NCBI GenBank assembly: GCA_944470555.2
Contig: OX104127.1
Coordinates: forward strand, 115,100,741-115,164,740
Length of the DNA stretch: 64,000 nt
Direction of reading: 5' to 3'
DNA from: Heterobilharzia americana
Lineage: Eukaryota; Platyhelminthes; Trematoda; Strigeidida; Schistosomatidae
The position numbers were made by a program, and so were the translations under genes. The notes under the pieces are model-generated. The model worked only from the letters and a program-made list of their open reading frames with translations. It was not told where the DNA came from and made no database searches. This document shows, piece after piece, positions 38,460 through 50,400 of this stretch (position 1 is its first letter; each line of letters opens with the position of its first letter).

Positions 38460-41400
38460 CTCGACTAGTACCCATAAAATCACATGAATTCTGTCTCTAG
38501 CGAATGATTAGGTGTTGAATCAAAATCTACCATGATATTGTAGAAAGTACCAACCTGTAGTCATAACTGCGATTCTGTTATCTCGTAGTAAGGAAAAATC
38601 ATGGGACAGTCTGCTTGACTAATATATTCAAAAAGAGCCAACCGATGAATCAATACCAAAACATTAAGTGTACTCATTGCACACTACCCGTTCGATTTAG
38701 CGATAAAAGATGTGAATTAGAGAGTCAACATTAGTAAAAAAGACTCTTTAATGTAATGTTAGCAGGGGAAAAAACCTAGGAGAAAATTTGAAACGACTGT
38801 GCTAACACGTAAATGTAACTCGAATACTGGAGTAACCGTGATTAAAATAGGAATACATGGATCCATTGTGATTTGTTAGTTTATCATCAAGCGCATATAA
38901 CCCGAACCATGGAAGTGTTTATTGTAATGATTTGAAGTGAGTTAACAGAAATCAAAACAGTGTAGGAAGACAAACATATATTCCTACAAAGTTTATAAAA
39001 AGCGTGAATAAGTCCGGGTTGCATATATTATTCAATAGAAAGCGAGAGAAAACTGATATATATAACTAAATAAATTATTCTAGTATTCAAAAACAAAAGA
39101 TTTAAGTGATGAGAGATTATGAAGAGTGGCTTTAAAGGCCATCCAAGCAAGTATTAAACTGACCAATCAAGTTTCGTTGTTTCGCCTGGGTAAGTACTTT
39201 TCTATAGAATAAAGAAATGTAATTGGTTGTCCTATCAGTTGCTAGAGTGGCCTTTAAAGTCACTCGTAATGGGTGACTTCAGTGTCACAGAACTGTAAGA
39301 ATTGACAACTGGGTTGTATAGGCAAGGAAACACTAATAACTGCTTTCTTTTGAAAACAATTCCACTTCTCAATGTTAGATAGCTATAACCTTACCGATGA
39401 AATAATAAAATGTATACATGTTATTCTTCTTCGCATAGGCAGAGAGACAGAATCAAAGTAGAACCGTGAACACAGTTCCATCGGCTCATGTTTCCACACT
39501 TCACAGTAGTACACAAAAAATAGGTGGATGGAAAAAGACTTATATAAAAGAAGACAAAGTTATGCGAGAGGATAAACAATTTGAAGATAAAGTTTAGTGC
39601 AAATATTCAAGGTTTAGAAGATGTCAAGGAGTGACCGATTTTCAGCTATGCTACCAAGAGTTTTTAACCACCGATGTCTTTCATCTCGGAGACCCCAACC
39701 GAGTAGTCTGCTTCTCCCCACATGGCTCACAGCGACAGTCAGAGACTTCACTGACTGATGCTAGGTCTTTGTCTGGCCACCCTGAACCCTCTTACAACCT
39801 AATCCAGCTTCCCCTAGAATACCATATATTCTCCAAAAGTTGTTCTTTCTCTAATCAACTTCGTAGTGGAGAAAATGCATATGAATTAACTGGAATAGCT
39901 AAATCTATTCAGCAAACAATGGACAAACTTAAAAAAATGATTGTTTCTAATAAAGGAAAGGGAAATTTTCTAAAAATCCTTTCTTCAGGGTTGTACATTA
40001 CTAGATATCTTATCATTTATGAAATCAAATTAAAGACCATGTAGCAACATATATGTATCTAGTTGGTATCAAAAAGAGAAAACGGAACAAAGAAGATTTA
40101 ATGATGGCTAACAGGAACTTATGTGGTGTCAGAGGCGTGAACATGCAGCGCCTCCTGCATCAAACTCCACAACACTATTCGCGGTTAGTAACTGTCTATA
40201 GACCTTGATAACTTTTCAGGTAGTGTCTGTGCCCTTACAATTCCCAGTGGGTAATAAATCCTTTTCCTTATATCGCATTGAGTGAAAAACTCACCCCTGG
40301 AAAAACAAGGTTTTATTTGAAGAACTCTCTTTCAGTTAACAAAAATTGACCAGATATTGATTCGAGTAGGTTTTTATAGTTTACTTTCAAAACCTATGTT
40401 TAAACCGTTACATGATTAATCTGCTGATAACAGTAAATCTGATCTATAACTTAAAAGAAAAACAGCATAACATATGAAACCTCGTTAAGTATTTCCCAAA
40501 CGTAGAAAACTGTATCATAGAATACTAACTGAAGATACAAGTCTGCAGTTTATAATTGAGAGAAGAATCGCTTATTGAAAGCTTCCTTCTGTTACACTCT
40601 AGCTAGTCGGTTTTCATTAACTGTACACATTTGTCATTTTCCACCAGTGATTAGTGGCTTCTCGACATTGGCAAATCATAACACATTTGTAAAAAGTGAT
40701 TTTTATAAACAATAAAGCGAATCCTCCTGAAAACGACTTGCTACTTTCCCATGAAAGCATGGAGTTGAAGTAACTCGAACAAAATCATATCACATACGGA
40801 TTAAAGTTGTTGTTGATGTTAGTTAGGGAAAGCTTACAGTTCGATTGCGCTCATAAGTGAATGCATTTTCTCATGTAAGCTTATTTTAATGAGTCGCAGG
40901 GCTAAAGAATCAAACACACAAATCACAAAGTAGAAAACCATTATAAATTTAAGGAAGTGGTAGATATTAACACGTACCGTTGTAAAATCGCTTTCGGTTT
41001 CCCCTAAAAGTTAATAAAAAGCAAAAAAACTTACGTACTTTTTAGAATAACTTTGAAGTCAGAGTTAATCAATGAAAATAACTGTAGAGCAGGTAGCATG
41101 ACACTGAAAACAGAGATTTCCTGAACATGAAATCCTTACGAATAGTGAGACTACGTGTTATGCCTCTTGCCTATATATATCACTTAGAGAAAGTAAAAAT
41201 CCAAATAAGAACTGACATTCTTTGAACATGAATTGGTTATCGAGATTGAATAATTCAGTCAATGACGAACTGATATTTTGGAGCAATAAATGATCAATTC
41301 ATGTTTCAGTAGGAACATCAACACTCAACAAGATTCAGGTAAGTCCAGTTGACTGGTTTCCAATAAGATGAAACAAACCTCCTAGATTCTCCTTCAAGAT

Positions 41401-44400
41401 ACCAGCAAATATATGATACAGTTATATTCGGTTATATTGATAGTGTACTAGATATTATTTACCACTAGTACTTTGGAATCACAAAGAAAAGTTTCGACCC
41501 TATGGATACAACTTGCTACTTTCTTTTCAAATTATTCACAAAATCGGAGACAACTTTCTCGCTAAGCAGCACACAATATCACTGAATGAGTTAGCTCTGT
41601 TATAGCTAGACATATGATAAACTTGGTAATCACAGAAATACAGTGTTTGGTATTATTTCTCTAGTAAATGACATGAAATAAGTACGGTTGCATAAGTGAC
41701 TGATATTAAGTCACCAAATGTAATGACCGAAAATACTACCCAATATACCACAACTTCGATAAAGGAAACTGGTGAGTAATTCAAGAAACTAAACTATTGA
41801 TATGGTCAATACGGTAAACGCAGATCTACTCCCAAACCGTTGGACTGACCATCGCCGATGACTGTCACTGTTCCTACAGGTTAACCCGAAAGGAAGCCGT
41901 ATTAAGTCTTTTAAAAGTGGTGTTAGGTATGCCTATATTCCTCATATTCCATACTTACAGTATGTTAATATTTGAACCGTTTTTCTCAAGCATCGGTCAT
42001 ATTTCGTATGACCTGCTGGCGTCTGATTAGCCCCTGACTCTTTAAATGTACCAATTATTCCTTGCCTTTCAAGGAAACAAATCCATAAATAGGGTCCGTT
42101 TTCACTAATAAACATCTTCAGTCCAAGATACTATAAACCCAGCTGATCACCAGTCTTTTGATTTCTTTTGCGAATGACCAGGGCTAAGCCGTTTCAATCC
42201 TCAACTATTAATTTTTCGGCAACTTATTGCCGAAAAATTCCACCACTTCACTGCCTCCCTGTCATTAAACTGGGAGCATACCAGTTCTGAAGCATCATCT
42301 TACATTTAACAAGTGCCGGGGATACGCATGCCAAACATATTCAGATTTCTGCTCAATGCGTTCAAAAGATCCTGCATTTCTTCAGCGTCTTCACCTAGTA
42401 GGACAACACTGTCTACATACTCTGAGTTAACTAGATGATATCTAGAGATAAGGTCAATCCCTGCGAACTCACAAGTACCTAAGCTTATCTACATTAGTGC
42501 GTCTATGACGAAACTAAATAGAAACGGTGACAGTGGACCGTTCAGGAGAATGAGATACCAAGACTCTCAGTGTAAGATTTTCTGCCATGAGACATGAGTA
42601 AACTTTTCGTGGTCTTCATTTCGTTGATAGTCCAGTTAGTAAATACGGGTTGGTTGTCATTTTGAATCAGAATTTCACAGGAAGTTTCTAACTTCTGTTT
42701 GATGGTTTCCTTAGTACACATATTTTTGATCAATGTAAAAAATACAATATACAACTTTTCTTTCTACTTGAAGGTATCCACTTATAAAAATTTGACAACC
42801 GTCCATGGATAGATCACAAAATAGGATTTTCAGGTCGTTCTTGAAGTTTAACGTTAAGGAAATGGAAAAAAGAGTTTGACTTAGCCTTTAATATGAGAAC
42901 GAATGACGAATGACCGTCATTGAAAACTTGAGGGAGGCTTTTTATGACAAAGTTTTCATCATAAAACGCAAATATTATCCGTATACCTTTTGTATAAATA
43001 AAACTAGCTGACCTTCGAGAGTAAAACGCTGTTTTCTGAAATAGCCATAAATCAGTTGTTCAAAAGAAGTGCAAGAAGCGATCTGATTATTACGAAACCG
43101 ACTTCTGTAGGAATTTAGCTATTAGATCTGAAGTAAACGTTGGATATAACCATTTGTCTTTTGTATTTCTAGATGACGAAAGGTGGCCATTCCAGATGCG
43201 CACTAGGCCAACTGAGAGATGGCATATATACCTACGTGAAATCAACTCATACTTAGAGGGTAAGAACACTACATCCAGGTCTATATTGCTCAAACAAATT
43301 ACTACTACATGTGGAAGTGATAATGTGAAAACTTGTTTATTTTTACCACAGTATCGCTAAACATCACATGTTACACAGAAGAATACAACTAAATTAGTCA
43401 TTGGTGTAGAGCTATAGAACAAATAAAGTTTCAGTATAAACCTGAAATCCACATGTTATAATAAGTAAAAAGAACTTACGCTCTCTGATACAAGATAATG
43501 AGAATGATTGTAACCACGTAGAAAAGTAAGTAAACACCGATAGCTCCAAGTATAGGCAATAAATACGGCCATTCTTCGATTCAAGAAAGGAAAGAAATAT
43601 ATGAAAAATTGGTAATGACTAACATTATCAAATAAAAGCAATAAGCTGATCACAAAGAGCTCTCGGTATAACTTTTTACCAATTACATACAAAGTACAGA
43701 ATAAACAGTGACGGAAAACTCACTAATAGGTTTTGAAAAACGATGACACATACTGCCGAACAAAGTAGAAATTATCATACTAATCCCCAATTATAGTGAA
43801 CTAGGTAGGTTTAAGTAGCTGACCAATCAATCAATCACGTTTTTCCTTCAATACATCAAGATCTCTTTCAGTGTATAATTTCGTCAAATATCGAATGCTA
43901 ATACACTTAACGGAATACATGAATCGCTTCGGAGTATTATCAATACTCTTTTACCATATCCTACCTTCACTCACTTACCTATAAAACATACCTTATAATC
44001 TGCATCGGCAACCTCAACAACCATCCTAGTGAACAAAAAAGAATTCGTGGTTCTTTTAAATCATACCGTACCTCAGAACTTTCATACTGAACTGCATATT
44101 GGGTCAAACTAAATACCAAACCTCACTGGCCTAAAAAAATATCCATCACCAAGCACTTACGAAACGTGTGCCATACCTCAGTATACTTAATCACCTGGTT
44201 TCACTTTAACTGACTAACTGACAAAACCAATGTAGAACCTGTTCTTTGTGTAATGCTGTGAAGTAGGCCAACTTGAGGCAATGTACTTAAGCGCGAGGTT
44301 CCACGTTGATTTTGTCGGTTAGTTAGTAGCACAGAGAACAGGTGGATAGAAAAAGTGATACCGAAGTAGATAACGTTGTGTAAGAAAACAAACAATCTGA

Positions 44401-47400
44401 AGATAAAGGTTATGGTGAATATTCAAACTTCTGATGTCAAGAAGTGAATAAATCTACGCCACTGTGACCCATTTCCAGCCAAGCCACCAAGAGTCATCAA
44501 ACACTTATTCCTTTCGTGTGAGGGACTCGAACAAGGCAGTATACATCGACTCACACAACGCAGACCAACTGTCACGGACTTCATCAACTGGTGACACATC
44601 TTAGTCAGGCCACCCTGAACTCTACTCCAGCTTAATCCAAATTCCCCCGGCGTGCACGTCAAGGTAGGCGGTGACCCGGCATACGCGGTACTTGTCTAAG
44701 CCAGTTCAGTCGACTAAACTTAACAACCTCATCAATCGACTTACTTATCATACCAACTACCTTTCGCCTGACCTCAATATTGCCCATACGATGATGTCAC
44801 CATGGCACACGTGAGCAATGCAACGAAGGTATCTGTGATTAAGACCCTGTAACCGCTTCATATCTTCCGTTTCTAACGACCATGTCTCAGCTGTACAACA
44901 GGACAAAATGGACTACAGCACAGTATACTCATCCTTTGACAGATAGTCGAATATCTTGCGACAGCTAACGCATGTTGACTAGTGCCAAATGAACTTTCTG
45001 TATCCGAGCTGAGATTTCGTCAGCGACCAGCCTGTTCGGGTTGATGCAACTCCACAAGTAAGTAAAGTGGTCGACACATTCCACCACTTCACTCTATCAT
45101 TAAGCTGAGAGCTGTTGCAGACCAGTCCTGAAGGATCGTCTTATATTTGATAGGTGCCAGCCAAATGCACACAGATTTCCGCTCAACGTGTTCACAAGAC
45201 TTGCATTTCTTCAGCGTCTCCACCTAGCAGAACAATATCGTCTTCATACTCCAAGCGAACCAGATGACCTCCAGGGAGCAGCACTTCAATCTGTGTGAAG
45301 TAAGACGTACCGAAAATTGTGTCGATTACTACGTCTGTGACGAAGTTAAATAGGAACGGCGACACTGGACATCCCCGGTTGACCTCACTATGTGTCATCA
45401 ATTCATATGACAACTCTCCATAAGCCCTTAACATGGCTCCATGAGTTCGAGTATAGAGCTTTGATTACCGTTATTTTATTACTCGGTACTCCTCTCACAG
45501 TCAGACACTGCCACAATACCTCACGATTGACCGAGTCAAGTGCCACCTTTACGTCAAGTAATATGGCAAGTGTCGACCAATGGCCGGTGGGTTGCCTGAC
45601 TTCCAGAACTTGTGGGAGGGTGAAAATATGGTCGGTACACCCTTGTCTAGCTGTGTCTAAAATCTGCCTGGTTTTCTCAAAATTGCTGTTATTGAGCTCC
45701 GGTTAGGGGTTGGATAACTATGGACCCTGGGATCTTGGACACAATATTGGTCAAACTAATTCCTCTATGTTTGTCACAAGGTTTCTCTCCCTTATAGACT
45801 GGGATGACCAGAGAAGTACACCAGTCTGACGACACTACCTCTAATGCGTATACACTACCTAGTACCTCCGTCACTGTTATTAGCGACTGCTTCTTCCATC
45901 CTTGAAAGCTTCAGGTGGCAAACTGTCGGGACCTTAGATACCTGCAAAATCCATTTCCGACTGACTCAGCTTCCCTACCTTAGCGTTAAAGTCACGTGTC
46001 ACTGAAACTATATTCGAACGTTTTTTTTGTAACAAAATTGGCAATTGATGATATAATTCATCCTTTGTATCATTCAAACTGCAGTTGGTGGGTGTGTAGG
46101 CAAAGATCACGAATAGGCGTCAGGATCCTTCCTAGATTTTACAGATTGATTCAGTCGAACAGCACATCGACGACTGTTGACTGGTCTCCAGTCGAGAAGC
46201 TCGCTTTCTGCCCTGCAGCTCAATGTTATTTCTAGACCAATGAGTCCACAAGAGCTAGCCATCGGGTTTCCTGATACTCTTCAGACGAATTTTGAACCCA
46301 ATTTAATAACCACACTCGGATCCTGGATACGTGTTTCAGACAAGAGATTGGCAAACTATGTTTGCTCTCAGGTTTGCCATAGAGTTCGGAAGCTCCTATA
46401 TGAAATCGATGACGGGGTCGTAGAAGACTAGGAATGAGGTTTCGATGGCTTTGATCGTTGGCAGTGGTTGGGAAGTGGAAGGTTAGGTAAGGCGTAAGTG
46501 GCTTAATATTATTATCAGGAGGTAAGCAGAAAGTAGGGAGACAGAGTTTAGGAGAATAGGTTATGCTTGATTGGGTCTTGTGTACTACTGGAAGCGTGCA
46601 GGCAATTGACACTTCCTGGCTGCTCACACGAAGGAAAACTATTTCTTTTTAAGGTACATGGAAGAGAAAAAGATTTGTGTGACTACAGAGCCTATGGAAC
46701 ATCTGCTTAAGGTCTGTCATACATGGCCTTTTGCAGAATTCTTTGAGGTCTAGTTGTTCTGACTCCAGATAAGAGAAACCCATACCACCGGCTCCGGAGG
46801 ACCGTGGGGCAGATGGAATGTGCTACTTTTAGGGCTGACCTTTTATAACCCCCTCCCTCTCCCCGCTGGGAAGGCAGCATCAGCGTGGTACTGCTGGTCA
46901 TCTAAGGGAGACACCTTCTTGCTGTCACACCCATCCAGCTAGCAGCAGTACGACTTCGCCCGCAGGCTTCCACAGTGTGGTAATTTACACTACAACGATA
47001 GCTGCTTTTCGTTTTATTACTATCCAACAGACCTTTCTAGTATGGTAGGACCTCGAGAGGACAAGCGTTCCACCAGCATAGCTCGTTGGGTCATTGGGAT
47101 ATGTAAGCCCAACCACTATGTCAAGGTAGCAGCTATCGGTCGGGTGATTTTACTTTACAGATAGTTTAGTTATCATATATAATATACAAAAATGTGAGAA
47201 TTCGATGACCAGTGTATAAGTTTGGATATGTGTGGGGAAATTAAAATGAACAGTTAGAAACACACCTCTTGATTGGATTCGAAAAATACTTCATAGGAGC
47301 TATTAAACTGAAAAGCTTGTGAGTAATGTGAACGGATTACATTGCAAGTTTATTTGAAGTCTACACTGTTGCAGTCAGCTAGATGGTAAACTAAGTCTAA

Positions 47401-50400
47401 TCAGGGACAGACAAGTCTGCTTCAGATGGTTGAATACATCGAATATGATGGTTTTACACGTCACATTCAGTGTGCGACATCAAAACTTTAACCTATATAA
47501 AGATAAATGAGCCAAGCTATTTTGACAATGACGACTGTTGTATGCTTAACAAGTTGACTAATAACTGAGGTTAACAACTACCCAAAGATGTGTGACTTTG
47601 TTTTTCCCATTAGTTACTCTTAGTTATTACCTACGTCCTTCAAGCTTTATACATTTCTATTTAATTTTAGCAAGCACATTTTTCATTCGGCATTGCGGGC
47701 TACGCAAAAGTAGTGATCTCTCTATTACTGCTATGGGCAACATACTGATAAGATTTGTTTCAAGCATAGCAACTAGCAACGGTATATGCATACAGATACA
47801 AAATCAAATCGGGAAATTTACGTAGACGTATCTAACTGTTTATGTTGGAACAATATATTTATGTATCAAATCCACTGAGTGAAAAATTAAATGTAAGCGT
47901 AGACTTGTTCCCTTCATGACTTTTCCGTATAAGGTGATGATGATAACGTATACATCAAGACATATCAATAAAAAGTTAAAAAAAACCATTCAACTGTTCC
48001 GATAGAACAAGTTGCAAAGGGGTGCACTACTAGACATGTCTACCTCAAAATACAAGACCATCTACCGGCTTGGTTAGCGAAAAGTGAGATCAAATTCACT
48101 ACAAGTTCTGTACTAGCATACCTGCTAGATACAAGACACCGAATAGATGCTAGCACAGCTTTTAAAGCGATACATCGTGCTCCGATGACTTAACCACCTG
48201 CCACACCCTTTACGCATTCTCTATATAGCGGCAGCAGTAGCCATAAGATAATTTATGAAATATCCACTCCATTTCTACTCTCCTGGAAACTTCATATTAT
48301 TCTTTGTACTAAGTACTCACCCGATACAATTCAGCCTTGAAATTTATCATAAATTTTCCGTCTCCATGATGTATACGTTTACTATGGTTGATCGTCAGTC
48401 AGCTGACACTTACAGTTTACATTCGTCATTAGAACTGATACATATAAGCCAAATTATCATCTACAAACCCTAAACAATCTAATTGTAATTATAGTTTCAT
48501 ATCCATTCTAGAATACAATTGCCGCAGATTAGAACATTACGAAGTTGTCCAATTGACTACTAGAGTTAGTTGTGGTTCGGTAGACTTGGGTGATTATTGC
48601 AGATGAAATGAAAATCTAGGCCACGGCAGGATTTGAACGATCGAAATCTGGGCGATTGAAGTGAAATTAAGATTTGATCGGGAGTCAGGTCTTGTAGCTC
48701 AGTTAGTAGAGCATCGGGTCGTTAAACCAGAGGTTGCTGGTTCGAATTTTGCCGCGGTCCAGATTTTTGTTTCACCTTCAATCATCACATAGAATCATTA
48801 TTAGGTTGACAAACTTGACTTTATGACTGCAGAACCTGACAACCAGTCATTGAAAGAATATTTATCGTTCATAATTGACCTCCAATATATTAAAACGTAC
48901 TTCGAGGAGTGGAAGTAACTATGATTCGAACAGATTTGGTTCGAGATCCAGCAGGGTATATTTGTCGTCCATGTGGATCTAAAAACATTTTTCAAGAAAA
49001 AACAGGTATCAATAGATGATTACTAACATTTATCCATAAAGTCTTCATGAAGGATAACACATAATAATAATGTCATAGAAACATGCTGATATGGAAATGA
49101 AGATACAACATAAACTGGTGACGATTTACTCATGACAACACACACTTAGTTATCCAAACTATCAATTAGTATAAATGAGGAAATCGTAAACAAATAAATA
49201 TACCACCCAATTAATCATAAGACAAGAGACAGACGCAATGAAGAAAATTTTGTCTCGAGGATACCAATTTCGCAGTTACAACTAAACACTTCACCTGCTG
49301 TAAACTAATTCGTCACTAACAACAATTAACAGTAGTAGTAATAGTAATAATAATACATTTCTTATATTTATTTCGAACCATAGTTATGTTTACAGTAAAG
49401 AACTTTCAGCATGTAATATTGCATCAGTTTACCCGTTGTACAACATTTTTAAGGAAATATTAAAAATGCAGTTTAACAAAACACAATAATGAACAAAAGG
49501 GTTGTTGAAATGTTTAATGATTTCAGAGACATGATAACTATTCGCTATTGCAAAGTTGATTGATAAGGCTGTGTCTAACATGATTTTCTTTATATAATAA
49601 ACAAGCTGAATAAGGTATAGTTGAATTCTTTTATATATTTGTGAGTGCATAGTTTTCAGTATATTAGCTTCTTGTCTTTCCAGACGACAGACATGGGGAG
49701 AGGTGCGTATGCAGAGGATGACTGTTACCAGATAAAATACTTTTAGCCAATAGTCTACAGGCAGAAACCGCTCACATAAAAACTCATAAACTTGAGTAAT
49801 TTTCTGAAAATTCTTGAAACCTTATGCACAATACAAACATAGCTAGTGAAAATATTAAGAAAAGGCATCTGCTCAAAATGAATTCCTATTATCATTGTCT
49901 TGGTTGTATTGTGTTCTCTGAGCTGGGTTGTTTAATCGTGGAGCTTTCATCGTGTTTTTAGACGACATCATCAGCACTAACTTCAGTATGAAGTGAGCTG
50001 TCGATATCTCTACGTGATTGATTTAATAGCTTGTCCTGACGAACTGGTTTGTGATTGGTTGCTTCTTTTGATTGTTGTGTCATTCTGTTAGCTATTCTTC
50101 TGCTTGACCTCTCTAAACCCTATTATGCAGACCGAAATACGCAACAACCAGAGAAGACAAACCGAATATCATTTGCAAAATCAACTGCAATAACTGTAGT
50201 CAGGACTATGTTGGACAAAGTGGTCGCCCTCTTCACCTTCGTCTACATGAACACTGATTGGCTATTAAACGTCATGACATTTCATCACTCATTTCAATGT
50301 ATGTGGATAATTATGGACATGAATTCAATTTTGACAATGTAGAATTCCTGAACAAAGGAAATACAAAAAGTATCAGAGAATTCCTAGAAGCTTGCCACTC

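Noticed and set aside
39631..40044. Plus-strand 137-codon gene
   Set aside because: Its first 55 codons are the antisense of the family A C-terminal region and recur antisense in the inverted partner; the rest is intron.
48285..48360. Minus-strand block [12 protein letters not shown] as the missing exon before the first SID-1 helix
   Set aside because: The GTGAGT donor and peptide character are tempting, but no usable acceptor exists and its end phase does not fit the helix exon.
48688..48762. tRNA-Asn gene (GTT)
   Set aside because: The D-arm and T-arm look right but the anticodon stem does not pair and the 3' half exists inverted nearby; better read as a tRNA-derived repeat.
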